Below, one piece after another: positions 8,440 through 17,115 of a DNA stretch of 64,000 bases. Within the stretch, counting starts at the first letter, position 1, and every line of letters starts with the position of its first letter. The stretch is taken from assembly GCF_016741855.1 (NCBI RefSeq), contig NZ_JAERRH010000002.1, positions 868,001-932,000 on the forward strand, in the 5' to 3' direction. The notes under the pieces were generated by a model that had not been told where the DNA came from, did no database searches, and worked only from the letters and a program-made list of their open reading frames with translations. The position numbers and the translations under genes were made by a program. This stretch comes from Streptomyces musisoli. GTDB lineage: Bacteria > Actinomycetota > Actinomycetes > Streptomycetales > Streptomycetaceae.

Positions 8440-9201
8440 TCAGCTCAGCCGTGCGTCGGCGTAGACGGCCATCGCGTCGCACTGGTAGCGGGCCAGCCCG
8501 TCGGCGATCCGGTCGAAGTTCGTACGGAACTGAGGGTCGTCCACGTAGGTCTGGCCCAGTCCCTTGTACGCGGCCGCGCACGGGGTCCAGAACGCGCACA
8601 CGCCCTGGTAGTGGGCGTCCACCTCGGCCTGCACCGCGGGATCGGCGACGGGTGTGCCGGCCGCCATGAACTCCGCCATGCGGATCATCTGCGCCGTCAC
8701 CTCACGCTGCCACTGCTCCATGTCCTCGGCGGTCATCCCCGCGATGGCTCGCTGGGACTGCTCCCACTGCTCCGGCCACCGCTCGCGCGCCTCCGCCTCG
8801 TGGCTGCCGGGCTCGAATCCCTCGAACAGGTTCTCCGGCCTGTTGATCTTTGTCATGTCGCTGCTGTCCTTTCCCTCCTCCAGTTCGGCGATGGTGCGGC
8901 CGACCGTGCGGGCGAGTGTCTCCAGCCGGTCGCGTTCCGCAAGCAGTCGTCGGTGGTGTTCGCGGAGCGTGGCCAGCTGATCGACCTGGCTGTCCAGGAC
9001 CGCCTGGATCTCGCGTAGCCCGAGGTCCAGCTCCCGCATCAGCAGGATCTGCTGGAGCCGCAGCAGATCGGTCTCCTCGTAGTAGCGGTGCCCGTTGCTC
9101 CCGATCCACGCCGGCGGCAACAGGCCGATCTCGTCGTAATGCCGCAGAGTCCGGGACGTCACCCCGGACATCCTGGCCACATCCGCGATCGACCAGGCCA
9201 T
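8440..9201 (-). CDS. TipA-type MerR-family multidrug-binding regulator
   Basis: A 253-residue regulator with the architecture and length of TipAL. The N-terminal MerR winged helix (WSIADVARMSGVTSRTLRHY, then GLLPPAW..GHRYYEE) is followed by a dimerisation coiled coil to about residue 110, then a TipAS-like drug-binding domain (about 115-253) with PENLFEGFEP, W-rich helices and the conserved Cys in FWTPCAAAYKGLG. In TipA a Cys covalently captures thiopeptide antibiotics; whether this Cys does so is inference. ATG 9201 has GGGAGG 7 bases upstream. The gene is preceded by a 19-bp-spaced promoter, suggesting autoactivation. Confidence 0.9.
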   Translation of the reverse strand: MAWSIADVARMSGVTSRTLRHYDEIGLLPPAWIGSNGHRYYEETDLLRLQQILLMRELDLGLREIQAVLDSQVDQLATLREHHRRLLAERDRLETLARTVGRTIAELEEGKDSSDMTKINRPENLFEGFEPGSHEAEARERWPEQWEQSQRAIAGMTAEDMEQWQREVTAQMIRMAEFMAAGTPVADPAVQAEVDAHYQGVCAFWTPCAAAYKGLGQTYVDDPQFRTNFDRIADGLARYQCDAMAVYADARLS

Positions 9202-9247
9202 TGCCCCGCCTCCCATCGCCGGGCCGGTCTCTCCGGCCACACCGATT

Positions 9248-9278
9248 ACGGTAGAAGTTGACGCAGCGGAAACCGCAA
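9248..9278 (-). promoter_or_regulatory. MerR-type promoter with 19-bp spacer upstream of the TipA-like gene
   Basis: On the minus strand TTGCGG (9278-9273) and TACCGT (9253-9248) are separated by exactly 19 bp, the long spacer recognised and twisted by MerR-family activators. The -10 match is modest. It lies 47 bp before the start codon, consistent with autoregulation as in tipA. Confidence 0.45.
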
Positions 9279-9469
9279 GCCGGAACCGGCACCGGATGCT
9301 GGACCACGGCTGCGGCCGCCGCAGGTGCTGGAACCTCCGCCCGAACTCGGCCGGCCCGGCCCGTCCGCCGAGACCCGACCGGCCCGGTCCTGGTAGGCGT
9401 GCTCCAGCGCGCCGGCCAGTGCCACCACGAGCAACAGCGGATTTTTGAGCCACGACAGAGGGAACACAA

Positions 9470-9835
9470 GTGGGCGTTTATGTGTCGGTCAGAGGATGGC
9501 TGGAGTGCGACAAGACGCAACTCGCCGCCGTTCAAGAGGTGATCTCGACCCACGCGGACGAGCACTACTCCAACGGATGGAGCACACCTCGGCAGCAAGT
9601 CAACTGGACCCATTACATCTTCTACGGCGCCGACATTCGCGAGTCGGCCCTGGAGTGGTTCACGAACCAGATCACCGAGATCGCCCGGATTCCGGCGTCC
9701 GACGGCGACGGAGACCGCATCCGAGGCCTGTTCCTTGCCAGCCACGAAGTCGATGGGACGACCGAGTGGCAGGTCCGTGACGGCCGGCTCGTCATCTCGC
9801 CCGCCGACGCCAGACACCAGTACCTCGACGAATAG
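9470..9835 (+). CDS. Conserved hypothetical protein
   Basis: A 121-residue soluble protein starting at GTG 9470 with AGAGGGA about 7 bases upstream. It begins GVYVSVRGWLECDK and contains NWTHYIFYGADIRESALEWF and GLFLASHEVDGTTEWQV, a mixed alpha/beta composition with many aromatics. No signal peptide, membrane segment or catalytic motif is visible. It resembles actinobacterial hypothetical proteins, but I cannot name a domain. It is divergent from the TipA-like gene (its 5' region is shared), so co-control by that regulator is possible but unproven. Confidence 0.7.
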   Translation: MGVYVSVRGWLECDKTQLAAVQEVISTHADEHYSNGWSTPRQQVNWTHYIFYGADIRESALEWFTNQITEIARIPASDGDGDRIRGLFLASHEVDGTTEWQVRDGRLVISPADARHQYLDE

Positions 9836-10154
9836 ACCCACCAGTTCCGATAGACCCACCCGTTCCGAGGGCTCCCATACCCGGCTCCGCTTTGGGACCA
9901 CCGGGTGCCCGAAGAACGCGCCCGCGCCCCTGATGTCACAGTTCGTGGTGTCCGGTCCGCCGGCCCGCCTTCGGATCCACTGCGGTCTCGGCGATCTCCG
10001 ACAGCGGCTTCCCGCCGCCGTCGGTGGCTGCCGGAGTGAGTGCGAGCCTTTCGCTCGTGACGGCCGTTGGCTATGTCTGCCCGGGCGGACCGCATCCGGC
10101 CCGCGGCATGGAGCGGGGTGAACGTCGATGCGGTCGGCCCGGTGGCCGGTCAGG
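9836..10154. other. Intergenic stretch without a recognisable gene
   Basis: About 320 bases between the hypothetical gene and the 3' end of the NlpC/P60 pseudogene. It has a short direct repeat (CGATAGACCCACC-like copies at about 9829-9862) just after the stop codon. Open frames here have no ribosome site or recognisable homology. Confidence 0.5.
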
Positions 10155-11190
10155 TCAGACGCGGACACCGAACATGAACGGTCCGCCGATGGTGTCCATC
10201 GACTCGTACCGTACGACCGTTCCCGAGCGAGGGGCGTGCAGGATCTGGCCGTTGCCGGCGTACAGGCCGACGTGGTGCAGGTCGTCGAAGAAGAAGACCA
10301 GGTCGCCGACCTGGAGTTGGCTCCGCGTGAGGCGGGTCCCGATGCCCGACTGGGCCTCGGAGGTGCGCGGTATGGCGACGTCGGCCTGGGCGTAGGCCCA
10401 GGAGGTCAGGCTCGAGCAGTCGTACGAGGAGGGGCCTGTGCCGCCGCGGACATAGGGCTTGCCGATCTGGCTCTGAGCGGCGGAGAACGCGGCACGGGCC
10501 CGACCGGAAGCGGGGGTGTCGTGGCCGAGGTTCACCCGCTCCGCGGATGAGCGGCTGGCGCGCTGCTGTTCGGCGGCCAGGGCCGCCTTCTCCTTTGCGG
10601 TCAAGGTGTTGAGCAGCTTCTGCGCCTCGGCGAGCTTGCTCTGAATTTCCCTCTTCCTGTTGCCCAGCTGGTGCGCGTCGTGGCGAGATCCTTGAGCTTC
10701 TCGGTGGCCTCGGCGCGCTCCTGGGCGAGTTTCCGCTGTTTGCCCTGGATCTTCTTCAGCGCGTCGACCTGCCGGCTGCTCAACTGGTCGAGGGCGGATG
10801 CCCTAACGAGGAGTCGTCCGGGTCCGACGAGAGGAGGAGCTGCACTGAAGGGTCGATGCCTCCGGAGCGGTACTGGGCACTGGCCAGCGAACCCAGGCCG
10901 TCGCGCAGTGCGTTCAGTTCCTGCTGGCCGCGGGCGACGCCGTCCTGGATGGCGGAGACCTCCTTCTGAAGCTTCCGCTGCTTCTCGTTGGCTCCGTTGT
11001 ACTTCTCCGTGGCCTGCTCCGCCTGCTCGTAGAGCTTGTCGACCTTCGTCTTGACCTCGTCCCTGCTGAGCTTCTGACCGGGTGTGGCGTCGGCGGCGTT
11101 CGCACTCAGGGCGACGGCAGCGGCGGCTGCCGTGGTCAGCACGGTCACGCGCGTGCGGCTGGGCTGCTTGGGTCGGCGATGGGACGTCAC
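10155..11190 (-). pseudogene. NlpC/P60 (C40) cell-wall hydrolase with two frameshifts
   Basis: The three pieces together spell a typical Streptomyces secreted NlpC/P60 endopeptidase of about 340 residues. Piece 1 (from GTG 11190, AGGAG 8 bases upstream) has a signal peptide ending AANA-ADA and a coiled coil up to QLLLSSDPDD. The reading then moves to a second frame near 10803-10812 (RASALDQLSSRQVDALKKIQ) and to a third near 10672-10677 (QLGNRKREIQSKLAEAQKLL), which runs to the catalytic domain. That domain keeps Cys in YDCSSLTSW, His in LHHVGLYAGNGQ and the APRSG segment; the usual DCSGL reads DCSSL. A native enzyme would cleave peptide cross-links in peptidoglycan. The two frameshifts could be decay or sequencing errors. 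Confidence 0.85.
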
Positions 11191-11560
11191 GGTGTCGGAC
11201 TCCTGTTTCTTCAGCCGCCGGCCAACGTCGTTGGCGCCAGCGGGGTTGGGAACAAACCCTTGGTGGCGTTCCCGCGCATCGATCAAGGGCTTGCAGGAGG
11301 AAATAGAGGAAGGTGGGCGCGGAGCTTCCTCACAGGAGCGCATCGACGCTGCGCACCGCGGTCGAGTCCACGGCACGCTGTTGGGGTCGCGCCTGGTCCG
11401 CACTTCGAGGAGAGCCTCGGCCGTCGGGCCCGGCACCGGCCTGACAGGGCGCGGGCCCCGGCCCCTCACTGATCAGTGGGCAGCGGTACGCGCAGGGGCG
11501 CGGCCGTGTGACTCGCCCACGGTGGTCACGGGCGCCCGGGGCCGTCCTGCACGGTGCAGC

Positions 11561-11644
11561 TCACTTGCCAGGCGGTCCGCGATGCGCCGGAGTCGCGGCG
11601 GCCAAGGCCCCGACTGCCGTGAGGGCACTCTTGAACCTGCGCAT
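11561..11644 (-). CDS. Possible remnant of a secreted protein (27 residues)
   Basis: ATG 11644 has GGGAG 7 bases upstream and encodes MRRFKSALTAVGALAAATPA followed by seven polar residues and a stop. The first part looks like the basic and hydrophobic regions of a Sec signal peptide, but no mature protein follows, so this is either the truncated 5' end of a secreted protein gene or chance. The rest of 11191-11560 and 11645-11878 holds nothing I can support. Confidence 0.25.
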   Translation of the reverse strand: MRRFKSALTAVGALAAATPAHRGPPGK

Positions 11645-11878
11645 GTGCATGCTCCCGCGCCGAGTAGCGTGATCCTGCAAAGGGGACGGGAGAACCGGCG
11701 TTCCCCGCGCCACTGGAGAGTTGATCACGAGCAAGTGGGGTGGACCATGCAGAACTACCGGCAGAAGTAGCGCCCTTACCCCAGCCGCCTTGAGAGGCCC
11801 GTTGGCAGGGCCCGCGTTGCGCGCCACCGGCAGCACGTGATCCTCGCGATACGCCGTACGACGACCGGCAGCATTTAA

Positions 11879-11934
11879 GGGCCTCTCGTCTGGATCAGGC
11901 CGGGCTCGCGCGGTCTGAGCCGAACGAAAGACCC
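11879..11934. mobile_element. Miniature inverted-repeat element, copy A
   Basis: Two 23-bp arms (left GGGCCTCTCGTCTGGATCAG..., right arm read on the minus strand GGGTCTTTCGTTCGGCTCAG...) match each other at 17 of 23 positions and almost abut. The same arm occurs at 24546 and 31835. The larger palindrome extends to AGAGGCCC at 11936-11943. An HNH-nuclease fragment begins at its right edge, as if the element or its parent insertion sequence had truncated that gene. Confidence 0.6.
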
Positions 11935-11943
11935 TAGAGGCCC

Positions 11944-12183
11944 GCCCTGGACATCGACCATCTGGTTCCGCTCACCGGGGACTGGGACTCGGCCGCCTAT
12001 GCGTGAACGGTGCTGGCCGCAGGACACGCCGACGACCTGGGTGACGGCCGTGCGCTGATCGCGGTGCCGGCCGCCTCGAACCGGTCCGTGGCCGCTCAGG
12101 CCCCGTCCACGTGGCTGCCGGGGGCCGAGGGCTGTCGCTGCGCCGGAGCTGCCGGGGACGCCGTCGCCGCTGTGCGGGCGTAG
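11944..12183 (+). pseudogene. Fragment of a secreted HNH (DUF1524/GmrSD-C-like) endonuclease
   Basis: The plus frame reads LDIDHLVPLTGDWDSAAYA, then an in-frame TGA, then LAAGHADDLGDGRALIAVPA-SNRS and a segment ending TWLPGAEGCRC. This matches the catalytic DHxVPL...W.S...N.L.....L..V....NRSK...P..WLP pattern of Streptomyces HNH/DUF1524 nucleases. The 5' half is missing, the family Trp after AYA is replaced by a stop, and the conserved C-terminal part is lost. The left end coincides with inverted-repeat element A, so loss of the 5' half is probably linked to that element. Confidence 0.72.
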
Positions 12184-12192
12184 TGTCCTGGT

Positions 12193-12630
12193 ATGGGCGA
12201 CGCACGCTGTGCCTGGTGCGGGGCGGCACTTCCGGATTCCGCCGGTGCCGGCCGCCGGTACTGCCACGCCGGCCACCGGCAGGCGGCCTGGCGGGCCCGG
12301 CGGCGCTGGAGCCAGGCCGAGGCCGCCCGGCGCACCCTGGTCACCGCCGGCTCGATGCTCCTGACACAGGTCGAACAGGAACTGGCCGGCATGGCCGCCG
12401 ACGACGGTACGGCACTGGAGGGCGCCGCCCATTGCACGGCCGTCGCCCGCATTCCCCGCCTCACCGAACGACTGGTGCGCCTGGCGGTGCTGGCTGACCG
12501 GCAGGCCGGGGCCAGCTGGCCGCAGATCGGCAGGGCGCTGGGCATCAGCGGCGAGGCCGCCCGCGCCCGTTTCACCCGCCGGGGCACCTGCGAGGGCCGA
12601 CCAGGACCGGGCGATGTCCCGCCCCGGTGA
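12193..12630 (+). CDS. Zinc-ribbon and helix-turn-helix small protein
   Basis: A 145-residue cytoplasmic protein. The N-terminus has a putative zinc knuckle (CAWCGAALP...YCHAGHR: CxxC, then C and H). A helical middle follows, then a C-terminal helix-turn-helix-like segment (GASWPQIGRALGISGEAARA) ending in an Arg-rich tail. The predicted role is DNA binding or partner binding. Its last 17 bases overlap the start of the downstream SpoIIE phosphatase gene, so the two are translationally coupled and likely act together. I know no experimentally characterised homologue. Confidence 0.75.
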   Translation: MGDARCAWCGAALPDSAGAGRRYCHAGHRQAAWRARRRWSQAEAARRTLVTAGSMLLTQVEQELAGMAADDGTALEGAAHCTAVARIPRLTERLVRLAVLADRQAGASWPQIGRALGISGEAARARFTRRGTCEGRPGPGDVPPR

Positions 12631-14743
12631 CCGGCCCGCCACAAGGCCGCCGGAGCAGGCCCTGGACCGGACGCTGGCCGCGGCCGTGCGCCGCACCAGG
12701 GCCGCGGCCGGCGGCCTCTACGTCCTGGATGAGCGGCGGCGGGTGCTGTGCCTGGTGGCGACCGGCGGCCTACCCGCCGAGTACGCCGAACCCTGGACGC
12801 GCATCGCGCTGGCCGCCCCGGACCCGGTGGCCGACGCCGTGCGCGAGGACCGCCTGGTATGGGTCGGCGGCCTGGAAGAGCTGGCCCGCTGCTATCCGCG
12901 CGCGGCCGCCGCTCAGCCCTACCGGTTCTGCATGGCTGCGGCGCCCGTCTCCGGACCCGGCACCTGCCGGGGCGCTCTGCTGCTGCTGTGGCCCGCCGGC
13001 CGTTCCCCGCGCGCCGGCCACCGCGAACGCGCCCGCATGATGCATGCCGCCCACCGCATCAGCGGTCTGCTCAGGGCCGCCGGGGAGCCGCCCGTCATCC
13101 CCGAGCAACCACGCCTGGTGCAGGTCCACGGCCTGGACACCCGCGCCCCGCAGGCAGCGCTCGGCTTCGCCGAACGCCTGCCCGGGGGCAGTCTCGCCCT
13201 CGACACGGAGGGCCGGATCACCTTCGTGACCTCCAGCGCCGCCCGCCTGCTCAACCACGATGCCGCGTCGCTGCTGGGCCGGCTGCCCTGGCAGGCCCTG
13301 CCCTGGCTGGACGACCCCGCCTACGCGGACAAATACCGCACCGCACTGCTCAGCCGCGAACCCGTGTTCTTCCACGCCCTGCGTCCACCCGGTACCTGGC
13401 TGGACTTCTACCTCTTCCCCGGGCCCGACGGAATCAGCGTCCGCGTCGTCGAGACCGCGCTCGCCGACCGGCCACCCACCCTGATGCCCATCAAGCCGCC
13501 CTCGGCCGGCCGGCCGATCGGGGTGAGCCGCCTGTACCAGCTGATGCACCTGGCCGCGGCCCTCACCGAGGCCGCCGGCGTCCGCGATGTCGTCGACCTG
13601 GTGGCCGCCCAGATCCTGCCCAGCTTCGGTGCCCAAGGCCTGGTGCTGTCCACGGCCGAGGCCGGACGACTGAAGATCACCGGCCACCGGGGCTATCCGC
13701 CCGAGGTCATCGAAAGCCTCGACGGCCTGCCGCTGGACACCGTCATCACGCCCGCCGGGCAGGTCCTCGCCAGCGGCGTGCCCTCCTTCTTCGCCGACCC
13801 GGCCGAGATGGCCCGCAGCTACCCGAAAACACCCAAACTCAGCGACAAGCAGGCGTGGGCGTTCCTGCCGCTGATCGTCTCGGGGCGGCCCGTCGGCTGC
13901 TGCATCGTCTCCTACGAGCGACCCCACACCTTCACCGCCGACGAACGCGCCGTCCTGACCTCCCTGGCCGGACTGATCGCCCAGGCCATGGACCGCGCCC
14001 GCCTCTACGACGCCACCCACCAGCTCGCCCACGACCTGCAACAGGCGCTCCTGCCCCGGACCCTGCCCCGCATCAACGGCCTGGACGTGGCCGCCCGCTA
14101 CCTTCCCGCCAGCCACGGCATGGACATCGGCGGCGACTTCTACGACGTCATCCCGCTCGACCAGCACACCACCGCGGCCGTCATCGGTGACGTCCAGGGC
14201 CACAGCTCCGCCGCGGCCGCCCTCATGGGGCAGGTCCGCACCGCCGTTCACGCCCATGCCACCGCCGGCGCCACCCCCGACCAGGTCCTCGCCCGCACCA
14301 ACCGGGTCCTGACCGATGTGGAACCCGACCTGCTCGTCTCCTGCCTCTACGCCCACCTCGACCTCTCCGCCCACCAGATCACCCTGGCCAGCGCCGGCCA
14401 CGCCCCACCACTCATGCGCAGCCCCGACGGCCGCACCGCTCCCCTCACCCTCGACCCCGGCCCACTGCTCGGCATCCACGCCGGCGCCCTGTATCCCCCC
14501 ACCACCGTGCCGCTGCCCGTGAACACCCTCCTCGCCCTCTACACCGACGGGCTGGTGGAAGTCCCCGGACGAGAAACCGATGACACCACCGCCGGCCTCG
14601 CCGACCACCTCGCCCGCACCGACGTGTCCGACCTCGATCAACTGATCGACAACCTGGTGCACCACAGCTGGCCCCAGGGCTGGCACACCGACGACATTGC
14701 CCTGCTCCTGCTCCGCACCACCGGCGCACCCGGCCGGGCCTGA
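12614..14743 (+). CDS. GAF-PAS-GAF-SpoIIE (PP2C) serine phosphatase
   Basis: A 709-residue cytoplasmic sensor phosphatase. The order is GAF (about residues 20-150), PAS (about 180-285: GSLALDTEGRITFVTSSAAR), GAF (about 305-465: SLAGLIAQAMDRARLYD at its end), and SpoIIE/PP2C (about 475-705). The metal-binding motifs are present: GGDFYDV near 506, IGDVQGHS, and HTDDIALLLLR at the end. Members dephosphorylate anti-anti-sigma factors and thereby set alternative sigma-factor activity. No kinase or STAS domain is attached and no anti-sigma gene is adjacent. ATG 12614 lies inside the preceding zinc-ribbon gene (17-nt overlap). Confidence 0.9.
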   Translation: MSRPGDRPATRPPEQALDRTLAAAVRRTRAAAGGLYVLDERRRVLCLVATGGLPAEYAEPWTRIALAAPDPVADAVREDRLVWVGGLEELARCYPRAAAAQPYRFCMAAAPVSGPGTCRGALLLLWPAGRSPRAGHRERARMMHAAHRISGLLRAAGEPPVIPEQPRLVQVHGLDTRAPQAALGFAERLPGGSLALDTEGRITFVTSSAARLLNHDAASLLGRLPWQALPWLDDPAYADKYRTALLSREPVFFHALRPPGTWLDFYLFPGPDGISVRVVETALADRPPTLMPIKPPSAGRPIGVSRLYQLMHLAAALTEAAGVRDVVDLVAAQILPSFGAQGLVLSTAEAGRLKITGHRGYPPEVIESLDGLPLDTVITPAGQVLASGVPSFFADPAEMARSYPKTPKLSDKQAWAFLPLIVSGRPVGCCIVSYERPHTFTADERAVLTSLAGLIAQAMDRARLYDATHQLAHDLQQALLPRTLPRINGLDVAARYLPASHGMDIGGDFYDVIPLDQHTTAAVIGDVQGHSSAAAALMGQVRTAVHAHATAGATPDQVLARTNRVLTDVEPDLLVSCLYAHLDLSAHQITLASAGHAPPLMRSPDGRTAPLTLDPGPLLGIHAGALYPPTTVPLPVNTLLALYTDGLVEVPGRETDDTTAGLADHLARTDVSDLDQLIDNLVHHSWPQGWHTDDIALLLLRTTGAPGRA

Positions 14744-14939
14744 GTCCCTGCCACACACCCTGCGGGACATCTCCCGCACGACCGGAGGCGACGACGGTGA
14801 CCGAGTCGTCGCCGACTTCTCGAGCACCGCCGCTGCACCGGACCACGCCGCGGACGAGACCGCTCGGTGAAGAGGCCGCCGAGCGTCGCGGCCGCTACGG
14901 AGGCGACATCGTCCGCATCCGTGTCGCCGTTGTGGTGGG

Positions 14940-16007
14940 TCAGACGAGGAGGTCCTTGTAGTAGAAGCTGGCCTTCTTGTCGGTCCGGCTGAGGGATTCC
15001 TCGGATCCGAAGCCGAGGTGGAGGCGGGCGGCGGTGGGGTTGCCGGTGTTCGGGATCTGTATGGCCAGCCCCTCGGGCTCCCGGTAGAAGAGGGTCTTGC
15101 CGGCGTTGCTCAGCCGCCGCTCGTAGACCGTGCCGTCCCAATCGATGGAGGTGACGTAGGTGTTGCTGGTGGTGGTCTGCCTGCCGTCCTTGTCGTAGTC
15201 GTAGGCGTCGCCGTCGAGCGTGTACAGGTACTGACCCATGGACACGTAGCCCTGGAAGGTCGGGCCGGTGAGCACCGAAGGCTGGGTGATGGTGGCCAGC
15301 GGGGTGAACGTGCCGGCCTTGAACGCGGCCAGGTCGTACAGGCTGTACTTCCAGGTGGTGCCGTCGATGCGGTAGCGGTGGACGATGCGGTTGTAGACGG
15401 GGTCGATGGCCACACTGTTGTGGTCGGAGCCGGCTACGGGGGTGTAGCGGGTGACCTGGGCCGAGTCGGGCCGGAGGACGGCGCCGTTGGCGAACTTGAA
15501 GCGGGCGATCTTCGTGCCGTAGCCGTTGTTCTGGCTGTCGGCCACGGAGTCGCTCTCGGTCCACAGAAAGGCGCTGCTGCCGGAGGGCTCCACGCCGATG
15601 GACACGCCGTGCCCGAAGCCCTTCAGGTACATCCGGCCGGTGATGTTGCCCTGCCAGTCCAGACGGGTGATGCACAGGTCGCCGTTCTTGGAGCGGTCGG
15701 CGTCGCTGTAGGCCTGGGACTCGCCGGACAGCGTGCGGCCACCTTGCACCAACTGAGCGGCGTAGAGGTGCTTGTTGGTGTTGTCGAACGCGAACGACTG
15801 GAGGATCCGCCTCTCGTTGAGCAGGATCTCCCGGAACCATTCGTCGGAGGAATCGGTGAGATCGAAGCGCTTGGAATCAGCCACGGTCGCCGACGCCGTG
15901 CCCGCCTGGGCGAGGGACGCGGACCCGACCACGGCAGCCGCCGTCAAACCGCCGACGCGCTTCAGGACCTGGCGTCGACTCGGGTGGCTGACGTTCTCAC
16001 GCTTCAT
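14940..16007 (-). CDS. Tat-secreted TagC/P68-RBP-like beta-propeller protein
   Basis: A 355-residue secreted protein. A twin-arginine signal is clear (SRRQVLKRVGGLTAAAVVG, then cleavage near AGTASA). The mature part has repeated beta strands with ITRLDWQGNITGRMYLKGFGHG, LYTLDGDAYDYDKDG and GFGSEES, as in the phage receptor-binding/TagC-like beta-propeller family common in Streptomyces. These are probably carbohydrate- or cell-wall-interacting proteins; no enzymatic activity is established. ATG 16007 has GGAAG just upstream. Its 5' region (16008-16493) is shared with a divergent secreted-protein gene. Confidence 0.82.
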   Translation of the reverse strand: MKRENVSHPSRRQVLKRVGGLTAAAVVGSASLAQAGTASATVADSKRFDLTDSSDEWFREILLNERRILQSFAFDNTNKHLYAAQLVQGGRTLSGESQAYSDADRSKNGDLCITRLDWQGNITGRMYLKGFGHGVSIGVEPSGSSAFLWTESDSVADSQNNGYGTKIARFKFANGAVLRPDSAQVTRYTPVAGSDHNSVAIDPVYNRIVHRYRIDGTTWKYSLYDLAAFKAGTFTPLATITQPSVLTGPTFQGYVSMGQYLYTLDGDAYDYDKDGRQTTTSNTYVTSIDWDGTVYERRLSNAGKTLFYREPEGLAIQIPNTGNPTAARLHLGFGSEESLSRTDKKASFYYKDLLV

Positions 16008-16369
16008 CTGTCTTCCGGCACCTTTCCTCGGGATGACATGGGCATCGATGTGTAGCCCTTGTGTGCACCGTGTGTCTGTCGCAGGGATTGAATCACCTCA
16101 ACATCCCCTGCGCCAGCGTCGTTTGCCCAGGCGGCGAGCCAGTTGGCCGAGAGTTGGGGAAGCGAATGCAAATTGACTTCGGTGAAGGAGGGGTGAAGGG
16201 GGCGGCGTCGGAGGGCCGGATGGGGACGCGTCCGCCGGCTGCGCCCCAGCGGCACCGCCGGCGACAGGCACTGGCGGGGGCCTTCGCTCACGGCGCGGGC
16301 GGCGCGAGACGTCGTGCAACTGGCGTGGCACAAGGTGAGTTGTGCCACCGCCCTTAAGTTACCGGCCAG

Positions 16370-16399
16370 TTGTCCGAATGTGATCGCGTGTCGTACTGT
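16370..16399 (+). promoter_or_regulatory. Putative promoter of the secreted protein gene at 16494
   Basis: TTGTCC (16370-16375) and TACTGT (16394-16399) are spaced by 18 bp, about 95 bp before the start codon. The rest of the 485-bp divergent region 16008-16493 shows no gene. Confidence 0.4.
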
Positions 16400-16493
16400 T
16401 TCGCTGCTCCGGAGGCCCGAGCCGCCATCCGGACTGTCAAATCGAACTGGAGGGCGGTCTGAGTCCGCCCTGCCCTGAACTTTGGGGGGAACC

Positions 16494-16913
16494 ATGGGTT
16501 TTCGCGCACCTCGGGTGAAGAGAGCGCTGATCACCGCGGCGGGGGCCGCGGTGCTGGTGATCGGTGGACAGGGCGAGGCTTCCGCGTCCTCCGACATCTT
16601 CGTCAGCTACGGCGCGGGCAGCGAGGGCTACTGGACCGCTGACCCGTACCGCGACCTGACCGGTGACACCGTCATGGCCTGCGACAGCAACAAGGACGGC
16701 TGGGGTGTCCAGGCCGAACTCGACATCAACCCGAACCCGCTCAACCCCGGGGCCTTCAGCGCGGACCGCATCGCCAGCACGCGCGGCCACGACTCCCCGT
16801 ACTGCGACAAGGAGTCGGGCAACCTCAAGGAAGACACCCCGGTGGCTCTCCGTGTGTGCCTGGTGAAGGGTTCCGAGAAGAAGTGCACGCTGCCGAAGTA
16901 CGGTAGCGCCTGA
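16494..16913 (+). CDS. Small secreted protein of unknown function
   Basis: A 139-residue protein with a Sec signal peptide (RVKRALITAAGAAVLVIGGQ, cleavage near EASAS). The mature part starts with SSDIFVSYGAGSEGYWTADP and includes four Cys (CDSNKDG, YCDKESG, RVCLV, KKCTLP) that could form two disulfides, and an R/D/N-rich surface. It resembles small exported Streptomyces proteins of unknown role. ATG 16494 has a G-run (GGGGGGA) 4-5 bases upstream; the earlier in-frame ATG at 16482 would overlap that site. A hairpin terminator follows at 16941. Confidence 0.8.
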   Translation: MGFRAPRVKRALITAAGAAVLVIGGQGEASASSDIFVSYGAGSEGYWTADPYRDLTGDTVMACDSNKDGWGVQAELDINPNPLNPGAFSADRIASTRGHDSPYCDKESGNLKEDTPVALRVCLVKGSEKKCTLPKYGSA

Positions 16914-16940
16914 GCCTCGTAGCTGGCACGGGCAAGGAGT

Positions 16941-16957
16941 CGGCGCCATGGGCGCCG
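16941..16957 (+). terminator. Hairpin terminator after the secreted protein gene
   Basis: CGGCGCC-ATG-GGCGCCG forms a 7-bp stem with a 3-nt loop 28 bp after the stop codon, followed by GCCCCTTT. Confidence 0.55.
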
Positions 16958-17115
16958 GCCCCTTTCGTGTCCGGCCGCAGGGTCTCGCCGGGCCGGCGCC
17001 CGACGGCCGGACCGGCAGCGGAGCACGCCGGGTCGGCGGGTCTGATGCACAATTCCGGCCGCCAGGTACGACGATCGCGCGGTCCGCTACGAGGCCACCG
17101 TCCTCGTAGCCGCCG

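Noticed and set aside
9622..10168. Minus-strand frames after the hypothetical gene
   Set aside because: They are antisense or in intergenic sequence with Arg-rich translations and no start signal.
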